Origin: Albugo candida
Taxonomy: Eukaryota; Oomycota; Peronosporomycetes; Albuginales; Albuginaceae
Assembly: GCA_905220665.1 (NCBI GenBank)
Contig: CAJNAR010000091.1
Coordinates: 1-28,068, forward strand
Length of the DNA: 28,068 nt
Direction of reading: 5' to 3'
Under the pieces are notes generated by a model that did not search any database, was not told the origin of the DNA, and saw nothing but the letters and a program-made list of their open reading frames with translations. Numbering within the stretch: the stretch's first letter is position 1; each line of letters begins with the position of its first letter. A program made the position numbers and the translations under genes. Shown in pieces: positions 1-8,400 of this stretch.

Positions 1-2519
1 GTAATGCCACAAACGTGATAAGTAAACAGTAGTCGACCACGGACAGTTCGTGCTCGTCGAAACCATACACCAAACCCATCGTAAAAACGCTTGTCGAGAG
101 TTGAAATAACCATCGAATGAGTCGGTGTCTGGCCGAACGGCATACCCAAATACTTGACCGAATCCTCCGGACCCATTATGGTCAAATTGGGAATACATGG
201 ACACGGCATGGTCCGATTCAACGAGAGCAAAGATGATTTACTCAAGTTGAGTTTCGCACCCGATCCATCGCAATAGACTTGGACGAGTTCGAGTTGCGTC
301 AAAACACCATTTGGTGTCTCTGAAAGCAATGTCGAATCGTCCGCAAAAAATAATCCAGTTGCGACAGTCGTGCCATTAATCCAAATGCCATGTTCTTCAT
401 GTTGTCGAAGTAAATTTCCCAAAGGTTCGATCGTCATCAGAAAAAGTAATGCTGAGAGAGGATCACCTTGTTTCACTCCACGTTGTGGTGTAATGGACGG
501 TGTGATATTTCCATTAATCATCAACTGCGCCTTTGTGTTATTGTACAAAAGACGAACCCAGTCAATGAAACTTTTTCCAACACCCATTTTTTCCAAAACG
601 CGAAACATGTACGTCCAATTGACTCGATCATAAGCTTTCTCAAAGTCGAGAAAAGTGGCATAAGCTTCCTCCCCACGATGAGTGACCAAGTCTTGGATGT
701 CGGTGAGATGTCGAATATGATGATGCATTGACCTTCCGCGCACAAATGCTTTTTGATCTTGATGGATCAATTTTGGCAAAAAACGTTGCAATCGATACGC
801 CAACACTTTTGAAAGTACTTTCACATCGACGCAAAGTAGTGCGATCGGTCGATAGTTGCCAGGATCACCTCGTGATCCTTTTTTGTATAAAAGTGTGATT
901 GCTGAGTGACGTTGTGATCGCAGTAAAATTCCTCTTTCTAGCTGAAATTCGAACACGATCTTCAAACACTCGCCAAACGTTTCCGGATCAAGCTGATAAA
1001 ATGCAGCTGGTAGTCCATCCATACCTGGAGAAGAACTACTCCGCATGTGCTTGATCGCTTCCGCCATCTCGGTCGTACTTAACCGAGTTGAGAGACGTTC
1101 TTGCTCTGCTGAGGCAAGTGAAACTTGAATCGAATCGAGTAACTTTTTTTGCTTTCTGTCACTTGGAACATTTGAGTCGGTCTCTGAGCTATAAACAGAG
1201 CCCATGACACCACCCCAATGATCTCTGAATTCGTCAATAATCTCCCTCGGGTTCGATGTCACGGTACCACATTTTTTGGTAACATTTTCGATCGGCACGC
1301 GACGACAAGAACTATCCGGAGGGCGAAAAAAATACTTTGAAGAGTTCTCCATATGCTTCACGTGATGGTCGAAACTTTCATCTTGGTTGTATTTCGCGTT
1401 GTTTTCGACTGAAATTCGAAATTGTTGGAGACTCGATTCGTAAAAATACCGTGACTCATTGGTGTCCTGAATGCGATATCGAGCTGCTGCGACTTCCAAA
1501 ACACGCTGGCTAGACTCAACATCACGTCGGCTATCTTTTGCAACCTTTTTTTCAATGGTTTGAAGCTGTTTCTTGATTTTCGTCTTCCAACTTTCCCACA
1601 TTTTACCGGGATTCGAAGTTGTCCGTAACTGTTCGAGCACCAAATTCGCTTCCAATTTGATTGCTTCGACAACTTTAGGATATTCAAATAATCGCAATGA
1701 ACATTTCCAATATCCTCGTCCCGGAGATTGAGTTGGATTTGCAAAAGTTACTTTTTGTGCCAGATGATCTCCCGCATGTCGTGGACGAAAATACTCAGAG
1801 GTTTTGTATACCATATTGAATAGCTCTTCCGACATGCAGATATAATCAAGTCGATTCTTGCGCGGTAATGGTCCTGTAAATACTTTTTCAGTCGGATGTT
1901 GGATTCGCCAAGCGTCTACCACACCCAACTGTGAAAGCCATTCCAAACACGCTAATCGACTTGGTTCGTGTCGAATTGTTCCACTCGAAGCATCGATAGC
2001 TGGATCGAGTGGCGTGTTGAAATCACCAAATACGATATGTGTTGCGGTCGATTCGAAAGTGTTGGAAAGCAATAAATCATAAAAACCCACTCGTTCCTCG
2101 GCCTTGACCGGTGCATATACATTGTGAATATACACCGGTGCATCGTGAATGAGAAGACGCAAAACCAAATAACGATTTCGAATGCTTCGATCGGTGAGTT
2201 CTTCAGCTGTTGAGTAACCGGGAAAGTCCGAACGAAGAATTGTCATGACGCCGCCACTGCGGTTTTGAGTCGGATGGAGAAAAGCACTGTTGTGATCATT
2301 GACAAACATTTTGTGCTGCATTTTTGAGGATAATAAAAATTGAAATGATTCCAGTTGGTTGCGATCGTGAAACTTGGTTTCTTGAACACAACAAATGGAG
2401 TATTGTGATACGATGTGGTCGATAAAAAGATGATCGTTTTTATGTATTCCATTAACATTCACCGTGAGTGCTGAGATATGGTTCCACGTTGAAATAATCG
2501 AGGAGCCCTTAGCATTCAC
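1..2519 (-). CDS. LINE ORF2 (endonuclease + RT), copy 1, 3' part outside window
   Basis: The frame opens at 2537 just after a TGA and overlaps the end of ORF1; the first GTG is at 2519 and no ATG is near. It encodes the complete APE-like endonuclease (QET, YAP, GDFN, RLDYI and GDH motifs) and the RT core with LDFEKAYDR and FADD. It matches copy 2 at an offset of 7075 bp. At positions 21-26 a 19-to-6 base replacement (net loss of 13) breaks the frame after about codon 830, so the thumb and zinc-finger parts would be lost or out of frame. Because this lesion lies at the window edge, a sequencing or assembly artefact should be considered. Confidence 0.85.
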   Translation of the reverse strand, partial: MNAKGSSIISTWNHISALTVNVNGIHKNDHLFIDHIVSQYSICCVQETKFHDRNQLESFQFLLSSKMQHKMFVNDHNSAFLHPTQNRSGGVMTILRSDFPGYSTAEELTDRSIRNRYLVLRLLIHDAPVYIHNVYAPVKAEERVGFYDLLLSNTFESTATHIVFGDFNTPLDPAIDASSGTIRHEPSRLACLEWLSQLGVVDAWRIQHPTEKVFTGPLPRKNRLDYICMSEELFNMVYKTSEYFRPRHAGDHLAQKVTFANPTQSPGRGYWKCSLRLFEYPKVVEAIKLEANLVLEQLRTTSNPGKMWESWKTKIKKQLQTIEKKVAKDSRRDVESSQRVLEVAAARYRIQDTNESRYFYESSLQQFRISVENNAKYNQDESFDHHVKHMENSSKYFFRPPDSSCRRVPIENVTKKCGTVTSNPREIIDEFRDHWGGVMGSVYSSETDSNVPSDRKQKKLLDSIQVSLASAEQERLSTRLSTTEMAEAIKHMRSSSSPGMDGLPAAFYQLDPETFGECLKIVFEFQLERGILLRSQRHSAITLLYKKGSRGDPGNYRPIALLCVDVKVLSKVLAYRLQRFLPKLIHQDQKAFVRGRSMHHHIRHLTDIQDLVTHRGEEAYATFLDFEKAYDRVNWTYMFRVLEKMGVGKSFIDWVRLLYNNTKAQLMINGNITPSITPQRGVKQGDPLSALLFLMTIEPLGNLLRQHEEHGIWINGTTVATGLFFADDSTLLSETPNGVLTQLELVQVYCDGSGAKLNLSKSSLLSLNRTMPCPCIPNLTIMGPEDSVKYLGMPFGQTPTHSMVISTLDKRFYDGFGVWFRRARTVRGRLLFTYHVCGI

Positions 2520-2537
2520 GCTGAAGTGGACCAGTAA
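2509..2537 (-). promoter_or_regulatory. ORF1/ORF2 overlap, +1 frame (copy 1)
   Basis: 29 nt are open in both frames: ORF2 opens directly after a TGA and ORF1 ends with TAA at 2509-2511. ORF2 lies in the +1 frame relative to ORF1. The only ATG in the overlap is in the third frame and leads to a short ORF. Translation of ORF2 therefore needs a +1 shift, a non-AUG start or termination-reinitiation. Confidence 0.6.
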
Positions 2538-3453
2538 TCAACCTCATTTCACCATCTTGTTGTGAGAGGTGAAGTGTTGTGTGCTCCTCTGGAAAAAAGC
2601 TGAGATTGACGGAAAGCTCAGCGATGTCACCATGGAGAAGTCCACGCCATCTACCTCCAAACCATTGTGACCAACACTTTATGCCAACGTCGGAGCGGAA
2701 GAAGGATATGATCACATTGGTTGGAAGTAAACGACAATGATGACCCGGAATCCAGATCACTGGTCCATCGGTGAGATATTGGATCCAGTGGTCGTTGGTG
2801 TAGAATGTCGGAGCAGTACACATGAATAAAAGTTCCAACAACGCGAGAGCTTTCGTTGCTCGAGTCAAACCGATAACGATGTCCGGCACTGACGTCCACC
2901 ACGACATTACTTTCTCGAACAGAACAGATCGCTTGGAGGGAACTTTTCCACCAACGTGGCGACTCCATCGCGTCGCAAACGTAACATCTTCGCCGAGATT
3001 GTGAGTTGCAAAAACGCGATTTATCATAAGTAGATGAGCCACTTCATCCAAAGCTTTATCATTCGACTCCATACATGCAAGGAGCACACCATTCATCGTG
3101 ATCGGATGATCAAGTGCCGCTCGGATGATTTTGTCCGGATTTGTGCAGAACTGGATTAGCTTCCGCACATGAGGGATGCAAGAATCCGCTTGAACCAGCT
3201 TGTCCGGTCGGAGTGAGTGAAGGGCATTTTTCGAATCGATTTCCATCAGCTCCCCTATTTCACCAACTCGGGTTGGTCGTTCCGATTTTTCGATTGTTGT
3301 ATGACGTTTTTGATAAAAGTGTGCCGCCTCTTTCGAGGTGGCCACCTCTTTTGGCATCCGTGCTTTCACGGGGATGATTTGGACGCGATTGCCATTCTCT
3401 GGATTGGCAACCGCTGTTACTTCTTCGATCTCCACCTCCATAGTTGCGAGCAC
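2509..3453 (-). CDS. LINE ORF1, C-terminal part (type A, copy 1, out of frame)
   Basis: This is the C-terminal third of ORF1, separated from the N-terminal part by a 1-nt deletion near 3456. The open frame starts at a GTG; the first ATG is at 3441. It corresponds to residues about 518-833 of intact copy 3. I do not recognise the domain. It is largely helical in character, with conserved segments ATSKEAAHFY, LDHPITMNGVLL, TRATKALALLELL, APTFYTNDHWI and a Trp-rich WSQWFGGRW near the end. The overlap with the N-terminal frame is 37 nt. It is expressed only if ribosomes shift by -1 or another copy supplies the protein. Confidence 0.75.
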   Translation of the reverse strand: MLATMEVEIEEVTAVANPENGNRVQIIPVKARMPKEVATSKEAAHFYQKRHTTIEKSERPTRVGEIGELMEIDSKNALHSLRPDKLVQADSCIPHVRKLIQFCTNPDKIIRAALDHPITMNGVLLACMESNDKALDEVAHLLMINRVFATHNLGEDVTFATRWSRHVGGKVPSKRSVLFEKVMSWWTSVPDIVIGLTRATKALALLELLFMCTAPTFYTNDHWIQYLTDGPVIWIPGHHCRLLPTNVIISFFRSDVGIKCWSQWFGGRWRGLLHGDIAELSVNLSFFPEEHTTLHLSQQDGEMRLITGPLQREC

Positions 3454-4985
3454 GGAAAATAGTTACTCGTCGCTAGTTTTGGAAGCGCAAGAGGTGGTGC
3501 TTTGGAGAACATTTGGTCGAACGGCTCCACCCGATTACGTTTTCCACTCGTCCAAGCCAACTTCATGGATACATCCCCATCCCGCTCTACCCGTGGTTGG
3601 GAGTATGACTGACTGGTCAGTTGGAGGATGGGAGGTGTGTGTTGCAATAAAGCTTGTGCTCCTGGTGGTGTGATAGTGGGGGGAGTGTTGAGCTCCAACG
3701 AGATTTGATCGGATAGCTTCCGGTCAGGTTTCCTCGCTTTCAATTCTTGACTGAGAACTGGCTTCACTACTTTTTGTGGTGCCACCACGAGCTCCGTTGG
3801 CGCGTTCGTTTGTTTTGGTTGCTGTTGTGGTTTTTGTTGCGGTTGATTTTGGATGTGGTTTTGCTTTTTCTTTTGCTTGTTCGATTGTTGTTGCCGTGCT
3901 CCCGTGGTTGATATAGCGCACAAATCCAAGCAATAAGGACCACGTTGACCAAAACGTGGTCGTTCCGATGGGATAGGAGCGTGTTTCCCTCGCACAGGGT
4001 AAAGCATCTTTTCGTATGCAATTTGTTCGCATACTTTACCGATGCGGACCAGCTGTGGAGGGCATGTAGGAGTACTAAAGTACACTCTCCACGTCGACAT
4101 CACGACACCCTTGCACGGAACAGTTTCGCGGAAAGTAGCAAAGACTACTGGACATCCTAGACTGTGAAGGGAACGTAAAATCGGAATCCGTTCTTCCTCC
4201 ACGCCCACTCCAAATATATCCAGATAGTATTTGGATTCGAGAGAATCGTACTCCCGAAAAAAGTATTGAGACCCGAGGATGGTTATCGGCTGGCACTCCA
4301 GCTGTTGACAAGCATCCTCGGTGGAGACCATCACTCGAAGATTGCCACCAGGCATCTTTGAGACTTGAGCAATGGCTCTGCTCTCCAGTAGACTCTCGAA
4401 TACTGGATTCCCATGATCCTTCATAAGGGAAGACAGGATTTTTCCATTTGGAGTACGCACCAACGCTTGACCTGTTTCCAGAATCATGGGAAAGGTGGCT
4501 TTGGAGACCTTAAAAGGCCTCGCTGCCTCCAATTTTTCTGCCAACACCGACCACTCGGGATGTTGTCCATCAGCATACAATCGCATAATAGACTCGATGT
4601 CCGAGGCTTTAGGCTTTGGAAGCTCCACGCGAAATTTCGCCCGAGCTCTAGCCTGGTCCTTACGCAAGGACTCCTGTGACCTGATCAGGTCAGCCAAAGT
4701 GGGACTTTTAGTGTCGTCCACACTTGCAGTTGCCTTTGGGTCATCCTGTGACGAGGCAACGATAGTACCGCATGTACCACCGGTACCACATCCTACACCG
4801 GTAGTACCGGTATTACCCTGTACCGTCACACAGGGGGTGGGGGTACTTTCCACGTCATCACATAGGGGTGATGACTGATCAACAATCATACAATCACCCA
4901 AAACAGGGTGACTCATGAGGGTTGCCACGTCAGTACAAGTCGACGCTAGCACCCTTGGTTGTGTCGATATGTCGACTTGAACCAT
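3417..4985 (-). CDS. LINE ORF1, N-terminal part (type A, copy 1)
   Basis: This 522-codon frame encodes the first two-thirds of the ORF1 RNA-binding protein. The ATG at 4985 has a favourable context (ACAATGG). Residues 1-120 are Ser/Thr/Gly-rich with a run of short GT/GTGG repeats. Residues about 235-310 look like an RRM fold: a YYLDIFGVG strand near 252-261 and a STWRVYF strand near 297-303 fit RNP2- and RNP1-like positions. A conserved RGPYCLDLC follows near 350, then a Gln/Lys/Asn-rich basic linker. No CCHC zinc knuckle was seen. The frame ends at TAA after a 1-nt loss relative to copy 3; the rest of the protein continues in the -1 frame. RRM-type ORF1 proteins bind LINE RNA as part of the RNP; the assignment here is by eye. 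Confidence 0.85.
   Translation of the reverse strand: MVQVDISTQPRVLASTCTDVATLMSHPVLGDCMIVDQSSPLCDDVESTPTPCVTVQGNTGTTGVGCGTGGTCGTIVASSQDDPKATASVDDTKSPTLADLIRSQESLRKDQARARAKFRVELPKPKASDIESIMRLYADGQHPEWSVLAEKLEAARPFKVSKATFPMILETGQALVRTPNGKILSSLMKDHGNPVFESLLESRAIAQVSKMPGGNLRVMVSTEDACQQLECQPITILGSQYFFREYDSLESKYYLDIFGVGVEEERIPILRSLHSLGCPVVFATFRETVPCKGVVMSTWRVYFSTPTCPPQLVRIGKVCEQIAYEKMLYPVRGKHAPIPSERPRFGQRGPYCLDLCAISTTGARQQQSNKQKKKQNHIQNQPQQKPQQQPKQTNAPTELVVAPQKVVKPVLSQELKARKPDRKLSDQISLELNTPPTITPPGAQALLQHTPPILQLTSQSYSQPRVERDGDVSMKLAWTSGKRNRVEPFDQMFSKAPPLALPKLATSNYFPCSQLWRWRSKK
4621..4722 (-). other. 102-nt invariant block with three palindromes in ORF1 (copy 1)
   Basis: These bases are identical in type A and type B ORF1 although the coding sequence directly to the left is strongly diverged. 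The block contains GCGAAATTTCGC (4629-4640, perfect palindrome), GTCCTT/AAGGAC around ACGC (4656-4671) and TGACCTGATCAGGTCA (4677-4692, perfect 16-bp palindrome). It encodes ORF1 residues about 88-122. It may be an RNA structure, a DNA site or a recombination edge. Confidence 0.65.
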
Positions 4986-5044
4986 TGTGTTCGAGAGGAA
5001 AGAGGTGAAAAAAGTTGTTTTTTCGAGTTGTTTTTACTAAACTG

Positions 5045-5065
5045 GCGGGTTACTTAGTAGCCGGC
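5045..5065 (-). other. Conserved 5' UTR hairpin
   Basis: The sequence folds into a stem of nine positions (one G-G mismatch, one G-T pair) with a TTA/TAA loop, about 60-80 nt before the ORF1 ATG. The same sequence lies in the 5' UTRs of copies 2, 3 and 4. It could be an RNA structure of the element's 5' end; no self-cleaving ribozyme fold was recognised around it. Confidence 0.4.
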
Positions 5066-5074
5066 AAATTGAGA
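5066..5074 (-). promoter_or_regulatory. Initiator-like motif at presumed element 5' end
   Basis: TCTCAATTT on the minus strand fits the YYNCAWTTT core of the oomycete initiator as I remember it; the upstream GCTCATT half is only weakly matched. It lies just inside the tRNA-like junction, about 85 nt before the ORF1 ATG, where a LINE internal promoter would start transcription. The same sequence is present in all four 5' UTRs. Confidence 0.3.
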
Positions 5075-5079
5075 AGTTG

Positions 5080-5097
5080 GGGGATGTAGCTCAGTTG
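5080..5097 (+). other. tRNA-Ala-like 5' fragment with A box, at copy 2/1 junction
   Basis: GGGGATGTAGCTCAGTTG matches the first ~18 nt of eukaryotic tRNA-Ala (acceptor 5' strand, U8-A9, D stem and A box) as I know it from plants and other eukaryotes. It runs antisense to the LINE. The match ends abruptly in the D loop; no D-loop GG, anticodon arm or B box follows, so it is not a tRNA gene. AGTTG occurs at both ends (5075-5079 and 5093-5097). It is likely a remnant of the insertion target, or captured sequence. Confidence 0.6.
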
Positions 5098-5162
5098 AAG
5101 GTGTCTATATTACTAGAATTAGACTAACTGACTTCTCTAGTTGCCTAGGCTATCTTAAATAA

Positions 5163-5176
5163 CATATATACATATA
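5163..5176 (-). promoter_or_regulatory. TATA-like motif in 3' UTR, upstream of next ORF1
   Basis: TATATGTATATATG on the minus strand lies about 178 bp upstream of the ORF1 ATG of the following copy. It recurs at every junction. It could serve as a promoter for the neighbour copy, but AT-rich runs are common and no transcript data exist here. Confidence 0.25.
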
Positions 5177-5271
5177 AAAACGTTTCGAGAATACCTGTGA
5201 GAGTTGATAATATGTCCCTCGTTGCTAGTTCTGCAGTGCGGTAGCGTTCACCACTACAGTACGAGAGTGTG

Positions 5272-5290
5272 TCCATCGTGTAACGGATAG
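5272..5290 (+). other. Second tRNA-like (A-box-like) motif in 3' UTR
   Basis: TCCATCGTGTAACGGATAG resembles the 5' part of eukaryotic tRNA-Gln/Glu (CCAT-GTGTAAYGG-TAG). It also lies antisense to the element and is kept at 12347-12365, 19440-19458 and 26536-26554. No anticodon arm or B box was recognised. The similarity is weaker than for the tRNA-Ala-like motif and could be chance. Confidence 0.3.
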
Positions 5291-5412
5291 ATGTTGAAAG
5301 TTGTTAAGTTGTTAAGTGGTAAGTTTGTAAAGTTGTAAAAATGGTCCAAAAGTACCGTGGTTTGCAACGTGGTGTGCGCCACACTACGGTGAGCATGACC
5401 AACCAACTAGGA

Positions 5413-8400
5413 CTAGGATCCGAGTTGCACTTGCCGTTCCACTCGCCTGTGCCGGACCCGCAGCAATGATCTTCGACTTCTGAAAAATCCACCAAATGAT
5501 CCTTGCGTTTCGAGTTGATCCAGTACCTTTGCAAGCCGAATGCGTTCGTCTTGGTCGTAACACTGTCTTCGAAAGTACCGAACGTGCTCACTAAACGTGG
5601 TGTAAATGACGGAAAGTGCTGGAACTGTCGGAGTTGCTGATCGATGATCGAACAAACGACGATTCCGATCTGTCCAGACGAAGTGCAGTGTCACCGCTTG
5701 CAATGCAAGCCACGAATCCGATATAATTGCTAAATATTCTTTCCAATCCGACCGTAGTGTTGGTACGATTGCACATGCAATATGCGTCCAACGTGGTCGA
5801 GAGGAGAAAAACTGATCCCAACTAGGAAGTAACTCCCTCCATAACTGTGCCGTGTGGTCGCACTCTAGAAAGAGATGTTGATCGGATTCCACTGCCCCAC
5901 ACGAAGGCTGCGTGCACAAGATAATGTCGGGCTGAATATTTGTTAAGAACCAGAAACGAGATCGAACTGGCAACATTCGAAAGGCGATACGAAACTGTAA
6001 ATCCTCAAAAATTGGTAATACACGTTTTCGAAGATGCCGTGATGTAGCCATAAAAGTTCGAACTCGTTCTGAATCCAGTGCGTCCGATCTCTCCCGTGAT
6101 GACCAATGTGTCGACATCGGATGACTCTTGGTTGGTTCGGGAGGTTTCCAGACGATTCGTGATAGTTGTGAGCGTGGAATAGATGGAAAATAATGTTTCC
6201 TTTCCTTGCTTTTTACTCCCACATAAAATGATCTGCCACTTGTGGTTGGTATAATCCAAGTGATGAGACCAATCGTCAAGTGGATACGCTGGAGAATCTG
6301 AGTGACTTCATTGTAAAGTCGACTCAGCAACTTTTCTTCTGCCATATCCGATGTGTTTAGCTCTTCGTCGTTGTAATAGTTGGCGACGAAATCTTCCTTC
6401 GTTGGCCATGTGTCGCTTTCACGAAAAAAGTCTTGCAAACTTCGAACGTCGAAAAGTGTAGCAAACGTTTTTCGGAATGTTCGATGTGGTTCATCCACCA
6501 TGCCAAGATTGTACCAAACGTTCTGCGTACTCGGATGACGAGTAGCTACTTCGTAATGTAATTTTTGGTCGCGGTGAAACCACATCGGCTGTTCCATGTA
6601 GTACTGACGGCGTTGTGAAACATTTAAATCTGATATTGAAATGCTCCAATCCATCTGATGCCACATTTTAAATGCTTGTTTCCACCATGACGATATGCTC
6701 TCCCATTGAACCATTTTTCCATGTCGATTTGGTGCGATGGTGAATATATCCATCGGCTTGTGTGGTCCAAAGGGAGGTTGGATAAGTTGTAATAATTCCG
6801 TCGAAGCTGTTGTCCAATTCGCAGGAATAATTGTTGACGCATCGGATGCGAACTGCTGAAGGAATTGAATACGTTGTAGCTTTAGTCGTCCCACCAAAAA
6901 AGGAACTTGTAGTCCACCATCTTGTCGGCGAAGATATAAAAACTCTTTGCTGAGTAGGTGAACATGTTTTGAATCTTTTTTGTGTTTCCGACCAAGCACA
7001 AATCGATTTAACATCGATTGCCACTGTCGACTTGTCGCTACTGGTATGTCTACGTGCATCGTGTAATGCCACAAACGTGATAAAATCATCGTCTGCGCAA
7101 CCAGTAGTCGACCACGAACAGTTCGTGCTCGTCGAAACCATGCACCAAACCCATCGTAAAAACGCTTGTCGAGAGTTGAAATAACCATCGAATGAGTCGG
7201 TGTCTGGCCGAACGGCATACCCAAATACTTGACCGAATCCTCCGGACCCATTATGGTCAAATTGGGAATACATGGACACGGCATGGTCCGATTCAACGAG
7301 AGCAAAGATGATTTACTCAAGTTGAGTTTCGCACCCGATCCATCGCAATAGACTTGGACGAGTTCGAGTTGCGTCAAAACACCATTTGGTGTCTCTGAAA
7401 GCAATGTCGAATCGTCCGCAAAAAATAATCCAGTTGCGACAGTCGTGCCATTAATCCAAATGCCATGTTCTTCATGTTGTCGAAGTAAATTTCCCAAAGG
7501 TTCGATCGTCATCAGAAAAAGTAATGCTGAGAGAGGATCACCTTGTTTCACTCCACGTTGTGGTGTAATGGACGGTGTGATATTTCCATTAATCATCAAC
7601 TGCGCCTTTGTGTTATTGTACAAAAGACGAACCCAGTCGATGAAACTTTTTCCAACACCCATTTTTTCCAAAACGCGAAACATGTACGTCCAATTGACTC
7701 GATCATAAGCTTTCTCAAAGTCGAGAAAAGTCGCATAAGCTTCCTCCCCACGATGAGTGACCAAGTCTTGGATGTCGGTGAGATGTCGAATATGATGATG
7801 CATTGACCTTCCGCGCACAAATGCTTTTTGATCTTGATGGATCAATTTTGGCAAAAAACGTTGCAATCGATACGCCAACACTTTTGAAAGTACTTTCACA
7901 TCGACGCAAAGTAGTGCGATCGGTCGATAGTTGCCAGGATCACCTCGTGATCCTTTTTTGTATAAAAGTGTGATTGCTGAGTGACGTTGTGATCGCAGTA
8001 AAATTCCTCTTTCTAGCTGAAATTCGAACACGATCTTCAAACACTCGCCAAACGTTTCCGGATCAAGCTGATAAAATGCAGCTGGTAGTCCATCCATACC
8101 TGGAGAAGAACTACTCCGCATGTGCTTGATCGCTTCCGCCATCTCGGTCGTACTTAACCGAGTTGAGAGACGTTCTTGCTCTGCTGAGGCAAGTGAAACT
8201 TGAATCGAATCGAGTAACTTTTTTTGCTTTCTGTCACTTGGAACATTTGAGTCGGTCTCTGAGCTATAAACAGAGCCCATGACACCACCCCAATGATCTC
8301 TGAATTCGTCAATAATCTCCCTCGGGTTCGATGTCACGGTACCACATTTTTTGGTAACATTTTCGATCGGCACGCGACGACAAGAACTATCCGGAGGGCG

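Larger units (their letters stand above)
1..5079 (-). mobile_element. LINE copy 1, 5' UTR to within ORF2 (3' end outside window)
   Basis: This unit carries the 5' UTR (about 5078-4986), a type A ORF1 split by one frameshift, and ORF2 up to the left window edge. It is nearly identical to copy 2 at an exact offset of 7075 bp from position 31 rightwards. To the left of position 21 the offset drops to 7062, because 19 bases of copy 2 are replaced by 6 bases here. The right boundary is set at the tRNA-like motif and is approximate. Confidence 0.9.
4986..5412. other. Junction region copy 2 3' UTR / copy 1 5' UTR (427 bp)
   Basis: No gene. Read on the minus strand it contains: ORF2 stop, then a 5-bp-stem hairpin GTGTG/CACAC (5372-5384); degenerate AAC/TTAAC-type short repeats (about 5290-5340); a second tRNA-like motif (5272-5290); a TATA-like TATATGTATATATG (5176-5163); an 8-bp palindrome GCCTAGGC (5143-5150); the tRNA-Ala-like motif (5080-5097); an initiator-like TCTCAATTT (about 5074-5066); and a hairpin with a 9-position stem and one mismatch (5045-5065) before the ORF1 ATG at 4985. 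GAGAAGT (5071-5077) and ACTTCTC (5131-5137) form an inverted repeat around the tRNA-like motif. No poly(A) tract marks the 3' end. Confidence 0.8.

Noticed and set aside
370..633. Plus-strand open frames of 60-160 codons recurring in each unit (e.g. 370-633, 17280-17759, 17856-18245)
   Set aside because: They lie opposite ORF1 or ORF2, recur only because the unit recurs, and show no domain or start context. They are antisense shadows.
4890..4911. Hairpin TCACCC/GGGTGA in the ORF1 N-terminus as a regulatory site
   Set aside because: A 6-bp stem in coding sequence near short repeats; too weak to support a function on its own.
5040..5100. HDV-like self-cleaving ribozyme at the element 5' end
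   Set aside because: There is a hairpin, but I could not find the nested double-pseudoknot pairing or the conserved catalytic core.
5080..5290. A complete tRNA gene at the junction
   Set aside because: Only the 5' half to the D loop matches; no anticodon arm, B box or matching 3' acceptor strand follows.
5290..5340. CRISPR-like or satellite array in the 3' UTR
   Set aside because: Only a few degenerate short AAC/TTAAC repeats, no spacers, and the stretch is missing in copy 4.
5041..5412. Telomere repeats between copies
   Set aside because: No run of TTAGGG, TTTAGGG or similar was seen at any junction.
4986..5412. Long terminal repeats of an LTR retrotransposon
   Set aside because: The junction occurs once per unit, there is no protease, integrase or RNase H, and the endonuclease and RT are of LINE type.
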